Positions 46,821-56,463 of a DNA stretch of 64,000 bases are shown here, in pieces. Origin of the DNA: Pseudomonas sp. SJZ079 (GTDB taxonomy: Bacteria; Pseudomonadota; Gammaproteobacteria; Pseudomonadales; Pseudomonadaceae); assembly GCF_007993865.1 (NCBI RefSeq), contig NZ_VIUH01000001.1, positions 62,001-126,000 on the forward strand, written 5' to 3'. The position numbers were made by a program, and so were the translations under genes. The stretch's first letter is position 1. Every line of letters starts with the position of its first letter. The notes under the pieces were generated by a model. The model worked only from the letters and a program-made list of their open reading frames with translations. It had not been told where the DNA came from and ran no database searches.

Positions 46821-49658
46821 TCAAACCAGATTAGTGACCAGCTCTCGCGCTTCCTGCTGCTGGTCTTCGTTACCCTCGGCGATCACTTCGTCGAGGATGT
46901 CACGGGCGCCTTCGGTATCGCCCATGTCGATATAAGCACGCGCCAAGTCGAGTTTGGTCGCAGTTTCGTCCGTACCCGACAGGAAGTCGAAATCATCGTC
47001 GTTTTCCATGTCAACCAGCGGCGGCACGTCAGCAGGCGCGTCCTCACTCGACTCACTCGCAACAGGCGCCTGATCCAAGTTACTGGCCAACTGATCCAAC
47101 TCCGCAGTCACCTCATCAAGCTGCGCCGCGAAGCCATCGCTAGCTGGCTCGGCGACAGCGTCATCGTCATCGTCCAAGGACAAGTCGAAATCGGCCGAGA
47201 AGTCGAACTCACTTTCAACAGCGTCGCCCGGCAGGCCGGGGCTCACGTCAGTCAAGTCGTCGCCGACCTGAGCCGCAGTCGGCGCCTCATCCTCCAGGCT
47301 CAGCAAAAACTCGTCTTCGCCTTCCTCTGCCGCGACTGGCTTGCTCTCATCATCGAGACTCAGACTGAAATCGACCAACTCATCGCCCAGTTCCAAGCTA
47401 TCGTCGGACGCATCATCCAGACTCAAATCGAAACTCAGATCATCAGCCTGCCCAGCCTCCATCTTGGCCGGAGCATTCAGATCCAAATCAATCTCCAGAT
47501 CCAGAGCATCGATATCCGCCAGAGAGGCTTCACCTGCCGCCGCTTGCTGATCGCGATCCTGCTCGGGCTCAAGCTCATCCAGACTCAGGTCAAATGCCTC
47601 ATCCAATCCATCCGCAACAGGCTGGCTCGGCTCATCCAGTGTCAAATCATCCAGGCTGAAGCTATCCAGATCATCATCGGCACCGGCACCGGCAGCCATA
47701 CCGGCGACTGCGAAAGCAGCCATAGCCGGGTACTTGGTTTTTAACTGGTCGATCTCGACTGCGGCTCCGCCGATTTCGCGCAACTCACTTTCTTGACGGG
47801 CAAAACCTTCGCGATCACCCAGCTCGGCATAGACTTCCATCAGCTTCACACGTAAATCGCTACGTTGTGGCTCATTGTTGATCGCGTTGTGCAATAGGTC
47901 GGCAGCCTGATTGAAACGGCCATAGGCGATATAGATGTCCGCCTCACCCAATGCATCACCAGTCTGCGCAGTCACTCGCTCTTCACTAGCCGGCGCATCA
48001 GCCTCAGCGCCATCAAGATCGTCTTCATAGCTATCGAAGCTGTCAGCCGACAACTGCATATCTGCATCAAAACTACTGGCATTGTTCTCAGCGGCCAACG
48101 CCTCCTGCAGCTCAGCCTCTTTCACGGCATTGCGTCGCGATAGCATCATCAGACCGATCAGCAGCACCAATAAACCGCCGCCGCCAGCAATACCCAGGAG
48201 CATGGGGTTGGCGAGTAGATCGTCGATCATATTGGCTTGCGGTTGTTCCTCCACGACCGGGGCAACTGCTTCCTGCACGGGAGGAACCGGAGGTTTCTCA
48301 GCGACCGGAGGCTGTTGCGGCTCCAGGGCCGGTTCAGCGGCTAGTGGCTGGACCTCTGCCGGCGGCGCTACATCGGGCGCTACCGAAGGTTCCTCGCTGT
48401 AGTTGTAATCGGGCGCCTCGGCTACAGGCGGTGTTACTACCGGCGCTGGTTCGATTGGTTGTACCGGCTCGGCTTTCGCCGGCTCAGCCGCGGTCGCTTC
48501 AGCGGCAGCCGCTTGAACAGGCGCTGGCTTGGACGCCGCCAGGTCTGCTTGCAGCTTGGCCAACTGATCATCTTTCAACTGAATCAAACGCTGCAGCTTA
48601 TCGAGCTGACCTTGCAGGTCGCCCATGCGGCTTTTTAGCTCGTCGTTCTCACGACGGGTCGAGTCGAGACTTTCCTGGGTCACCGCCAATTTATCGGTCA
48701 GCGCCTTGCTCTCTGCCGCACCTTTATCGCTACCACTGGTAGCTTTACCCGCATCGGCAGAAACCAGCTTCAGACTGTCCTGAGTCTTTGCCTGGGCAGG
48801 GGCAGCACCGGCAACACTGCGCTTGGTCGCGTCCAGCTGGCGAGTAGCAGAGGCTACGTTGCGACCCTCACGCCAGGCGGCATTTTGCTCAGCAACCTGC
48901 GCAATCGCCTCCGCTCGGGAGCGACCGCCAATTTGCTGCTGCTCCGGCAAACGCAACACCTGACCACGCTTCAGCCGATTGATATTGCCGCCAATAAAGG
49001 CATCCGGGTTCAGATCCTGAATAGCCAGCATGGCCTGATGAACGCTGTTGCTTCCGCGCACGCGCTCAGCAATCTCCCAGAGCGTGTCATTGGCGGTGGT
49101 TTTGTATTCGCTGCCCTGCAAGGCACTGGCAGTGGTAACGGCTGAACGTACAGCGGGAGCAGGAGCGGGAACAGCTGCCGGACGCGAAACCTGGGTGGCA
49201 GCCTGCTGTCGCGGGGCCACGGCCGCTGGAGCCGCTGCCGCAGCCGTTTGCGGCGAATAGAGCGGCGGATCAAGCAGCAGCGTGTATTCACGCAACAGAC
49301 GACCATTCGGCCACAACACCTCAACCAGGAAGTTGAGATAAGGCTCACGCACCGACTTATTCGAGGTTACGCGAATGACACTCTTGCCATTCGGCTTGAG
49401 TATCGGCGTAAATTTCAGGTCGGTTAGAAAGTACTGACGATCAACGCCAGCCTTGATGAACTCTTCAGGAGAAGCCAGGTTCGGCAGTACTTCATTGGAA
49501 GCCAGATCACGCACTTCCAACAACTCGATTTCAGCCACCAATGGCTGATTCAGCGCCGACTGCAGGGTTACTTCACCCAGCCCCAGCGCATGCGCCATAC
49601 CGGAGGACAGTGCTGAAGCAGCTGCGATTGCCAGCACCAGTTTGCGAACCCGAACCAT
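46821..49658 (-). CDS. fimV: FimV, polar hub / type IV pilus assembly protein
   Basis: 945-residue envelope protein that, in P. aeruginosa, supports PilQ assembly, polar localisation and twitching. Signal peptide (1-24), FimV N-terminal domain (25-135), LysM peptidoglycan-binding domain (184-237), coiled coil (about 320-390), Pro/Ala/Glu-rich linker, one membrane helix (about 500-520, LLGIAGGGGLLVLLIGLMML), a long highly acidic cytoplasmic region with repeated SLDDxxLD-like segments, and the C-terminal TPR-like domain (LDLARAYIDMGDTEGARDIL). The start at 49658 has AAGGGA 7 bases upstream and gives a proper signal peptide. Confidence 0.95.
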   Translation of the reverse strand: MVRVRKLVLAIAAASALSSGMAHALGLGEVTLQSALNQPLVAEIELLEVRDLASNEVLPNLASPEEFIKAGVDRQYFLTDLKFTPILKPNGKSVIRVTSNKSVREPYLNFLVEVLWPNGRLLREYTLLLDPPLYSPQTAAAAAPAAVAPRQQAATQVSRPAAVPAPAPAVRSAVTTASALQGSEYKTTANDTLWEIAERVRGSNSVHQAMLAIQDLNPDAFIGGNINRLKRGQVLRLPEQQQIGGRSRAEAIAQVAEQNAAWREGRNVASATRQLDATKRSVAGAAPAQAKTQDSLKLVSADAGKATSGSDKGAAESKALTDKLAVTQESLDSTRRENDELKSRMGDLQGQLDKLQRLIQLKDDQLAKLQADLAASKPAPVQAAAAEATAAEPAKAEPVQPIEPAPVVTPPVAEAPDYNYSEEPSVAPDVAPPAEVQPLAAEPALEPQQPPVAEKPPVPPVQEAVAPVVEEQPQANMIDDLLANPMLLGIAGGGGLLVLLIGLMMLSRRNAVKEAELQEALAAENNASSFDADMQLSADSFDSYEDDLDGAEADAPASEERVTAQTGDALGEADIYIAYGRFNQAADLLHNAINNEPQRSDLRVKLMEVYAELGDREGFARQESELREIGGAAVEIDQLKTKYPAMAAFAVAGMAAGAGADDDLDSFSLDDLTLDEPSQPVADGLDEAFDLSLDELEPEQDRDQQAAAGEASLADIDALDLEIDLDLNAPAKMEAGQADDLSFDLSLDDASDDSLELGDELVDFSLSLDDESKPVAAEEGEDEFLLSLEDEAPTAAQVGDDLTDVSPGLPGDAVESEFDFSADFDLSLDDDDDAVAEPASDGFAAQLDEVTAELDQLASNLDQAPVASESSEDAPADVPPLVDMENDDDFDFLSGTDETATKLDLARAYIDMGDTEGARDILDEVIAEGNEDQQQEARELVTNLV

Positions 49659-49810
49659 AGCGTTATCCCTTTTTATCTTTTTTCTCGGCATGCGAGAGGG
49701 TCTTGATAATTGCTGCCTGTCTCCACTCGAAAGTGGCTCCCCATTCAGCAATCAACTCAGCCAGTATTGCCAAGCTCGAAAGATTCTTCAAATTTCTAGG
49801 TAAGTATCTT

Positions 49811-50821
49811 TTACAGATAGTGTTTTATCAATAACTCGGCCAATTGCACAGCATTCAAGGCAGCGCCTTTTCTTACGTTATCAGACGCAATCCACAAATT
49901 GAGCTCCGCCGGATCGTCCAGCCCACCCCGAACCCGACCGATATATACCTCATCCTGGCCGACTGCATCACCCACAGCCGTCGGATAATCGTCCGACTCA
50001 ACGTATTCGAGTCCCGGAGCCGCACTCAACGCCGCACAGATCGCAGCCAGATCAATCGGCCCCTCCGTCTGCACCGATAAGCTGATGCTGTCGCCGAAGA
50101 ATACCGGCGCCTGCACACAGGTTGCCGAGACTTTCAATCCCGGCGCACCGAGCAACTCCTTCAGCTCAGAGGCCACACGCCGCTCCAGCACACCATGGCC
50201 GTCGCTATCCGGCGTATCGACCTGAGCCAGCAGATTAAAAGCGATTTGCCGGTCAAAAAAACGCGGTTCGAGCGGACGCGCATTTAACAGCTCGGCTGTC
50301 TGGCGCGCTAGTTCGGCCGCGCCTTCGCGCCCACGACTGGTCACCGCCAGGCATGCCGTGACCGCCACACGCTGCAGCTTTATCTGCTCACGCACCACCG
50401 CCAATACGCATGCCAGTGCAATGCTCACCGCACTCGGGCTGGTCAGTTGGTAAGGCGCCGAGAGTCTTGCCAACACCTCGGCATTCACCTCTGGCACGAC
50501 GCGCGGCGCTTGCCGCGCCGGCAGCGCTGCAGCCAGGTCGATGATAGAGCAGCCGGCAGCGCGGGCCTTTTCAGCATACTCAAGCGTCACCGCCGCGCCA
50601 GCCGCGAAGAAGGCTAATTGCACACGAGAGAAGTCGAAGGACCCCAGCGCCGACACTCGCAGACTCTTATTCTTGAAGGAAAGCGAGCGCCCTGCCGACT
50701 CGCCACTGGCGAGCAGATGCAGATTGGCCAAGGGAAACTCACGCTCTTCGAGCAGTTGCATCAGCGTTTCGCCGACGCTGCCGGTGGCACCGATAACGGC
50801 AATATCAAAGGTACGAGTCAT
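49811..50821 (-). CDS. usg: USG-1-like aspartate-semialdehyde dehydrogenase homolog
   Basis: 336-residue paralog of Asd. The NADP motif GATGSVGETL (11-20) is intact, but the place of the catalytic Cys reads LTSPSAVSIAL (Ser128-Pro-Ser130), so Asd chemistry is not expected; this loss is typical of USG-1 proteins. In P. aeruginosa-type genomes it also sits between fimV and asd. The start at 50821 is chosen to match Asd; the longer frame crosses the REP element. Role unknown. Confidence 0.88.
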   Translation of the reverse strand: MTRTFDIAVIGATGSVGETLMQLLEEREFPLANLHLLASGESAGRSLSFKNKSLRVSALGSFDFSRVQLAFFAAGAAVTLEYAEKARAAGCSIIDLAAALPARQAPRVVPEVNAEVLARLSAPYQLTSPSAVSIALACVLAVVREQIKLQRVAVTACLAVTSRGREGAAELARQTAELLNARPLEPRFFDRQIAFNLLAQVDTPDSDGHGVLERRVASELKELLGAPGLKVSATCVQAPVFFGDSISLSVQTEGPIDLAAICAALSAAPGLEYVESDDYPTAVGDAVGQDEVYIGRVRGGLDDPAELNLWIASDNVRKGAALNAVQLAELLIKHYL

Positions 50822-50877
50822 GAAAGCGCTTCTGACGAAATTAGCCTCGCACTGTATAGAGCGGCCCCACAAATGCA

Positions 50878-50936
50878 TAGGAGCGAGCCTGCAGGCGGTC
50901 GGTTGGTAGCCCGATCGCGAACAGCGCTCGCTCCTA
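50878..50936. repeat. Paired inverted REP element (BIME)
   Basis: Two arms, TAGGAGCGAGCCTGCAGGCG on the left and the inverse beginning TAGGAGCGAGCGCTGTTCGC on the right strand, face each other across a CGGTCGG...CCGATCG core. This matches the Pseudomonas REP type, placed as usual between genes. It may stabilise or attenuate the asd-usg message. Confidence 0.85.
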
Positions 50937-50980
50937 TCTTGGAACTCGAAACGGCCCACCCAAGCAGACCGCCGCGACCA

Positions 50981-52093
50981 TCAACGCTCCAGCAGAATCC
51001 GCAGCATCCGGCGCAACGGCTCGGCGGCGCCCCAAAGCAGCTGATCACCCACAGTGAATGCGCCTAGGTACTGCGAGCCCATGTTCAACTTACGCAAGCG
51101 ACCAACCGGCACACTCAGGGTACCGGTCACCGCCGTCGGACCCAGCTCGCGAATGCTGGCTTCACGCTGATTCGGCACCAACTTGACCCACGGGTTGTGC
51201 TGACTGATCAGCCCCTCGATGTCGGAGAGCGGCACGTCCTTGTTCAATTTGATGGTCAGTGCCTGGCTGTGGCAGCGCATGGCACCGATACGCACACACA
51301 GACCATCGACCGGTATAGGGCTCTTGAAGCGGCCTAGAATCTTGTTGGTTTCCGCCTGCGCCTTCCACTCTTCACGGCTCTGCCCGTTCGGCAACTCCTT
51401 GTCGATGTAAGGAATCAGGCTACCGGCCAGCGGCACGCCAAAGTTATCCACCGGGAAGGACTCGCCGCGCATGGCTTCAGCCACCTTGCGGTCGATATCC
51501 AGAATCGCGCTGGCCGGATCGGCCAGTTCATCGGCGACCGAGGCGTTGATCGAGCCCATTTGCTTGATCAGTTCGCGCATATTCTGCGCACCCGCGCCAC
51601 TGGCCGCCTGATAGGTCATGGCACTCATCCACTCGACCAGGCCGGCCTCGTACAAGCCGCCCAAGCCCATCAGCATCAGGCTGACGGTGCAGTTGCCGCC
51701 GATGTAGTTCTTGGTGCCGGCGTCCAGCTGCTGATCGATCACTTTGCGGTTGACCGGATCGAGGACGATCACCGCGTCATCGCTCATGCGCAGCGAGGAT
51801 GCTGCATCGATCCAGTAGCCCTTCCAGCCCGCTTCGCGCAGTTTGGGGAAAACTTCACTGGTGTAGTCGCCACCCTGGCAGGTGAGGATCACGTCCAGGC
51901 CTTTCAGCTCTTCGATGCTGTAGGCGTCCTTCAGCGGGGCAATGTCCTTACCGATGGACGGACCCTGGCCACCTACGTTGGAGGTGGTGAAGAACACCGG
52001 TTCGATCAAGTCGAAATCCCGCTCCTCCAACATGCGCTGCATCAGCACGGAACCCACCATGCCACGCCATCCGATCAGACCTACACGCTTCAT
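50981..52093 (-). CDS. asd: Aspartate-semialdehyde dehydrogenase
   Basis: 370-residue enzyme giving aspartate semialdehyde for Lys, Met, Thr and diaminopimelate. NADP motif GWRGMVGS (8-15), catalytic Cys135 in [11 protein letters not shown], and catalytic-His segment [12 protein letters not shown]. The start at 52093 is the family start; a GTG two codons earlier is also possible. AGG lies 10 bases upstream. 57 bases after leuB. Confidence 0.96.
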   Translation of the reverse strand: MKRVGLIGWRGMVGSVLMQRMLEERDFDLIEPVFFTTSNVGGQGPSIGKDIAPLKDAYSIEELKGLDVILTCQGGDYTSEVFPKLREAGWKGYWIDAASSLRMSDDAVIVLDPVNRKVIDQQLDAGTKNYIGGNCTVSLMLMGLGGLYEAGLVEWMSAMTYQAASGAGAQNMRELIKQMGSINASVADELADPASAILDIDRKVAEAMRGESFPVDNFGVPLAGSLIPYIDKELPNGQSREEWKAQAETNKILGRFKSPIPVDGLCVRIGAMRCHSQALTIKLNKDVPLSDIEGLISQHNPWVKLVPNQREASIRELGPTAVTGTLSVPVGRLRKLNMGSQYLGAFTVGDQLLWGAAEPLRRMLRILLER

Positions 52094-52150
52094 AACCACT
52101 ACACCTATATAAACAGAGCACCGGAACGTCCCCCGGCAAACCCAAAAAAG

Positions 52151-53233
52151 TTACAGACTACGCAGCGCTTCGACTACCGCGTCACCCATGGCGGCAGTAC
52201 CGACCCTGGTCATGCCAGCAGAGTGGATATCACCCGTACGCAAACCCTGGTCCAGCACCTTGCTGACAGCCGTCTCGATAGCGTCGGCCGCCTGGCTCAG
52301 ATTGAAGCTGTAACGCAGCAGCATCGACACCGAGAGGATGGTCGCCAACGGGTTGGCGATGCCCTGCCCGGCAATATCCGGAGCCGAACCATGACACGGC
52401 TCATACATGCCCTTGTTGTTGGCATCCAAGGAGGCCGAGGGCAGCATGCCAATGGAACCGGTCAGCATGGAAGCCTCATCCGACAGAATGTCGCCGAACA
52501 TGTTGTCGGTGACCATCACATCGAACTGCTTGGGCGCGCGCACCAGCTGCATCGCCGCGTTGTCGACGTACATGTGGCTCACTGCGACGTCCGGGTAATC
52601 CTTGGCCACTTCTTCGACCACGGCGCGCCACAGCTGACTGGAGGCCAGCACGTTGGCCTTGTCCACCGAGCACAGTTTCTTGTTGCGTACGCGGGCCATG
52701 TCGAAGCCGACCTGCGCGATGCGACGGATCTCGCTCTCGCTGTACGGCAGGGTGTCGTAGGCCATACGCTCGCCATTCTCCAGCACCTTGCTTTCGCGCG
52801 GCTGACCGAAATAGATGCCGCCGGTCAACTCGCGAACGATGAGAATATTCAGGCCGGCGACTACTTCCGGTTTCAGCGAGGACGCATCGGCCAGCTGCGG
52901 ATAGAGGATAGCCGGGCGCAGGTTGGCGAACAGGCCCAGCTGCGAGCGGATCTTCAGCAGGCCGCGCTCCGGGCGCAGGGCCGGCTCGATCGCATCCCAC
53001 CTGGGCCCGCCGACCGCTCCGAGCAGGATCGCATCGGCAGCGCGGGCGCGCTCGAGGGTTGCGTCGGCCAGCGGTACACCGTACTTGTCGTAGGCCGCAC
53101 CGCCCAGTTCGTCGAACGACAGCTCGATGCCCAGGCTGTACTTGTCGTTGGCCAACTGCAGCACCTTGACTGCCTCGGCCATGATTTCCGGGCCGATACC
53201 GTCGCCAGGGAGAACCAGAATCTGCTTGCTCAT
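52151..53233 (-). CDS. leuB: 3-isopropylmalate dehydrogenase
   Basis: 360-residue oxidative decarboxylase, third specific step of leucine synthesis. Start [38 protein letters not shown] (substrate selectivity region), and the metal/NAD site [17 protein letters not shown] are present, as is [16 protein letters not shown]. It follows leuD after 13 bases. No other gene lies between. Confidence 0.97.
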   Translation of the reverse strand: MSKQILVLPGDGIGPEIMAEAVKVLQLANDKYSLGIELSFDELGGAAYDKYGVPLADATLERARAADAILLGAVGGPRWDAIEPALRPERGLLKIRSQLGLFANLRPAILYPQLADASSLKPEVVAGLNILIVRELTGGIYFGQPRESKVLENGERMAYDTLPYSESEIRRIAQVGFDMARVRNKKLCSVDKANVLASSQLWRAVVEEVAKDYPDVAVSHMYVDNAAMQLVRAPKQFDVMVTDNMFGDILSDEASMLTGSIGMLPSASLDANNKGMYEPCHGSAPDIAGQGIANPLATILSVSMLLRYSFNLSQAADAIETAVSKVLDQGLRTGDIHSAGMTRVGTAAMGDAVVEALRSL

Positions 53234-53246
53234 GGAATGTCCTTAA

Positions 53247-53894
53247 TTACTTGATCGCACCGAACAGCCAGGGGCTGCTCTGCTGGTAGCTGGTTTCGAA
53301 GGTCTTGATTGCCTCGGCATCCTGCAGCGTCAGGCCAATATCATCCAGGCCGTTGAGCAGGCAGTGCTTACGGAAGGCATCCACCTCGAAGCCGTACTGC
53401 ACGCCGTCCGGACGGGTCACGGTTTGCGCCGCCAAATCGACGGTCAACTGATAGCCTTCGCTGGCCTCGGCCTGCTGAAACAGCTGATCCACCTCGCTTT
53501 CCGCGAGAATGATCGGCAGCAGGCCGTTCTTGAAGCTGTTGTTATAGAAGATGTCGGCGAAGCTCGGCGCGATGATCGCCCGAAACCCGTACTCTTCCAG
53601 CGCCCAGGGCGCATGCTCGCGACTGGAGCCACAGCCGAAGTTTTCCCGAGCCAGGAGCACACTGGCACCCTGATAACGCGGGAAGTTCAGGACGAAGTCC
53701 TGGTTAAGCGGCCGCGTCGAGCAGTCCTGGTTCGGCTGACCGACATCCAGGTAACGCCACTCGTCGAACAGGTTCGGACCGAAGCCGGTACGCTTGATCG
53801 ACTTCAAGAACTGCTTGGGGATGATCTGGTCGGTATCGACGTTGGCGCGATCCAGCGGCGCGACCAACCCGGTGTGCTGGGTAAAGGCTTTCAT
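53247..53894 (-). CDS. leuD: Isopropylmalate isomerase small subunit
   Basis: 215-residue small subunit that pairs with LeuC to isomerise 2- to 3-isopropylmalate. Typical segments: [31 protein letters not shown] and [18 protein letters not shown]. Eleven bases after leuC; start has a GGAG-type site in the leuC tail. Confidence 0.97.
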   Translation of the reverse strand: MKAFTQHTGLVAPLDRANVDTDQIIPKQFLKSIKRTGFGPNLFDEWRYLDVGQPNQDCSTRPLNQDFVLNFPRYQGASVLLARENFGCGSSREHAPWALEEYGFRAIIAPSFADIFYNNSFKNGLLPIILAESEVDQLFQQAEASEGYQLTVDLAAQTVTRPDGVQYGFEVDAFRKHCLLNGLDDIGLTLQDAEAIKTFETSYQQSSPWLFGAIK

Positions 53895-53905
53895 CTTCGC
53901 TCTCC

Positions 53906-55333
53906 TTAAGGCTGGGTCAGTTCACGCACGTCGATGAAGCGGCCGGTCACCGCCGCTGCCGCCGCCATCGCCGGGCTGACCAGATGGGTGCGCCCGCCAG
54001 CCCCCTGACGGCCCTCGAAATTACGGTTTGAGGTGGAGGCGCAGTGTTCGCCGCTGCCCAGCTTGTCCGGATTCATCGCCAGACACATGGAGCAGCCCGG
54101 CTCACGCCATTCGAAGCCGGCCTCGATGAAGATTTTGTCCAGCCCCTCCTGTTCCGCCTGCTGTTTCACCAACCCCGAGCCCGGCACCACCATGGCCTGC
54201 TTGATGGTCGCGGCGACCTTGCGGCCCTTGGCCACCTCGGCGGCGGCGCGCAGGTCTTCGATGCGCGAGTTGGTGCAGGAACCGATAAACACGCGATCGA
54301 GCTGGATCGCGGTGATCGGCTGATTAGCGGCCAAGCCCATGTACTTGAGTGCGCGAATGATCGAGTCGCGCTTGACCGGGTCGGCCTCGGCCGCCGGGTC
54401 CGGCACGTTCTGGTCGACCGCCAGGACCATTTCCGGCGAGGTGCCCCAGCTGACTTGCGGTTTGATATCTTCGGCGCGTAACTCGACCACGCTGTCGAAG
54501 TGGGCGTCGGCATCGGAAACCAATCCGCGCCACTGCGTTACCGCCTGCTGCCACTGCTCGCCTTTTGGTGCAAACGGACGACCCTTGACGTACTCGATGG
54601 TCTTCTCGTCGACTGCAACCAAGCCGACCCGGGCGCCCGCCTCGATCGACATGTTGCAGATGGTCATGCGCCCTTCCAGCGACAAATCGCGGATCGCGCT
54701 GCCGGCAAATTCCAGGGCGTGGCCATTGCCGCCGGCGGTGCCGATCTTGCCGATCACCGCGAGAACGATGTCCTTGGCGGTCACGCCGAAGGGCAGCTTG
54801 CCCTCGACCGCCACCCGCATGTTCTTCATCTTCTTGGCGACCAGGCACTGGGTGGCGAGCACATGCTCGACCTCGGAGGTGCCGATGCCATGGGCCAAGG
54901 CACCGAACGCGCCGTGGGTGGAGGTGTGCGAGTCGCCGCAGACCACGGTCATGCCCGGCAGAGTGGCGCCCTGCTCCGGGCCGACCACATGGACAATGCC
55001 CTGGCGCAGGTCATTCATCTTGAATTCGAGAATGCCGAACTCATCGCAGTTCTCGTCCAGGGTCATCACCTGAATACGCGACACTTCATCGGCGATGGAC
55101 TCCAGCCCGCCCTGACGCTCGGCCTTGGTGGTCGGCACGTTGTGATCCGGCGTGGCGATATTCGCGTCGATCCGCCACGGCTTGCGCCCAGCCAGACGCA
55201 AGCCTTCAAACGCCTGCGGCGAGGTCACTTCGTGGAGGATATGGCGGTCGATATAGATCAGCGACGAACCATCGTCGCGGCGCTTCACCTCATGCATATC
55301 CCAAAGCTTGTCGTACAGCGTTTTGCCGGCCAT
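53906..55333 (-). CDS. leuC: Isopropylmalate isomerase large subunit
   Basis: 475-residue aconitase-family subunit with a 4Fe-4S cluster. Ligand Cys residues lie in GSCTNSR (near 351) and [11 protein letters not shown] (near 411-415). [17 protein letters not shown] is also conserved. First gene of leuCDB; its promoter overlaps that of the divergent LysR gene. Confidence 0.97.
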   Translation of the reverse strand: MAGKTLYDKLWDMHEVKRRDDGSSLIYIDRHILHEVTSPQAFEGLRLAGRKPWRIDANIATPDHNVPTTKAERQGGLESIADEVSRIQVMTLDENCDEFGILEFKMNDLRQGIVHVVGPEQGATLPGMTVVCGDSHTSTHGAFGALAHGIGTSEVEHVLATQCLVAKKMKNMRVAVEGKLPFGVTAKDIVLAVIGKIGTAGGNGHALEFAGSAIRDLSLEGRMTICNMSIEAGARVGLVAVDEKTIEYVKGRPFAPKGEQWQQAVTQWRGLVSDADAHFDSVVELRAEDIKPQVSWGTSPEMVLAVDQNVPDPAAEADPVKRDSIIRALKYMGLAANQPITAIQLDRVFIGSCTNSRIEDLRAAAEVAKGRKVAATIKQAMVVPGSGLVKQQAEQEGLDKIFIEAGFEWREPGCSMCLAMNPDKLGSGEHCASTSNRNFEGRQGAGGRTHLVSPAMAAAAAVTGRFIDVRELTQP

Positions 55334-55387
55334 CAGCGGATCCCTCGTCAGCGTATTTCTATGCCCAGGCGAATAGCCCTTCGGCTT

Positions 55388-55402
55388 ATGGGATGATCCT
55401 AT
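55388..55402. promoter_or_regulatory. Dyad with T-N11-A, probable LysR operator
   Basis: ATGGGATGATCCTAT is a palindrome with one mismatch and fits the LysR T-N11-A rule (T55389, A55401). It overlaps the leuC -10. A second T-N11-A, TTGGATAACCCAA, lies at 55443-55455 next to the lysR start. Confidence 0.45.
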
Positions 55403-55424
55403 GGGCTTGCATTAAATTACTCAA
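55396..55424 (-). promoter_or_regulatory. Candidate leuCDB promoter
   Basis: Minus strand TTGAGT (55424-55419), 17-base spacer, TAGGAT (55401-55396), 63 bases before the leuC start. Its -35 lies inside the opposing LysR promoter. Confidence 0.5.
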
Positions 55425-55435
55425 ATTCATATTTT
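55407..55435 (+). promoter_or_regulatory. Candidate promoter of the LysR gene
   Basis: Plus strand TTGCAT (55407-55412), 17-base spacer, TATTTT (55430-55435), 31 bases before the LysR start. Overlaps the leuC promoter, so the two polymerases cannot bind together. Confidence 0.45.
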
Positions 55436-55465
55436 TCATCCATTGGATAACCCAAAGGAATACAA

Positions 55466-56371
55466 ATGGACCTGGCTGCGCTCAATGCCTTTATTGCCAT
55501 CGCCGAGACCGGCAGCTTCTCCGAGGCTGGCGAACGCCTGCACCTGACCCAGCCTGCGGTGAGCAAGCGGATTGCCAGCCTGGAACAGCAGCTAAGCGTG
55601 CGCCTATTCGACCGCCTGGGGCGTGAAGTCAGTTTGACCGAAGCCGGCCGCGCCCTGTTACCGCGGGCCTACCAGATACTCAACGTGCTGGAGGATACCC
55701 GGCGTGCGCTGACCAACCTCAGCGGTGAAATCAGCGGCCGCCTCACTCTGGCCACCAGCCACCACATCGGCCTGCACCGACTCCCGCCCCTGCTCAGGGC
55801 CTTTACCCGCGCCCATCCGCAGGTAGCGCTGGATATCCAGTTCCTCGACTCTGAAGTGGCCTACGACGAAATCCTCCACGGCCGCGCCGAACTGGCGGTG
55901 ATCACCCTGGCCCCGGAGACCCGCGAACCGGTCCGTGCGGTGCCGGTATGGGACGACCCGCTGGATTTCGTCGCTGCCCCCGAGCATCCACTGGCCAGCA
56001 ATGGCGAGGTGAGCCTGGCCGATGTGGCGCGCCATCCGGCGGTGTTTCCCGGCGGCAACACCTTTACCCACCACATCGTTCGGCGCCTGTTCGAAGCACA
56101 AGGGTTGGTGCCGAATATCGCCATGAGCACCAACTACCTGGAGACCATCAAGATGATGGTGTCGATTGGCCTGGCCTGGAGCGTGCTGCCACGCACCATG
56201 CTCGATGAACAGGTCGCGCGGCTGCCGCTACCCGGTATCCAGCTGTCGCGACAATTGGGCTATATCCTGCATACCGAGCGCACCCTGTCGAATGCCGCTC
56301 GGGCTTTTATGCAACTCCTCGACGCCCAGCGCGACGGTCTTGCACTGGCGCCTACGCAAAGGCTAACGTGA
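55466..56371 (+). CDS. LysR-family regulator divergent from leuC
   Basis: 301-residue LysR regulator. N-terminal winged helix-turn-helix (1-60; AETGSFSEAGERLHLTQPAV, SKRIASLEQ), then the substrate-binding core (about 88-295). AAAGGA sits 6 bases before the ATG. Placement and overlapping promoters make leuCDB the obvious target; the ligand would then be a leucine-pathway intermediate, which is inference. Confidence 0.93.
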   Translation: MDLAALNAFIAIAETGSFSEAGERLHLTQPAVSKRIASLEQQLSVRLFDRLGREVSLTEAGRALLPRAYQILNVLEDTRRALTNLSGEISGRLTLATSHHIGLHRLPPLLRAFTRAHPQVALDIQFLDSEVAYDEILHGRAELAVITLAPETREPVRAVPVWDDPLDFVAAPEHPLASNGEVSLADVARHPAVFPGGNTFTHHIVRRLFEAQGLVPNIAMSTNYLETIKMMVSIGLAWSVLPRTMLDEQVARLPLPGIQLSRQLGYILHTERTLSNAARAFMQLLDAQRDGLALAPTQRLT

Positions 56372-56463
56372 ACCAGATAACGATAAGAAAGACTCCCGCA
56401 TGCCCCAGCCCGATCAAAACGCCGTGAACACCCACGCATCATCGCCCAGCAGAAGAGCCGCCC

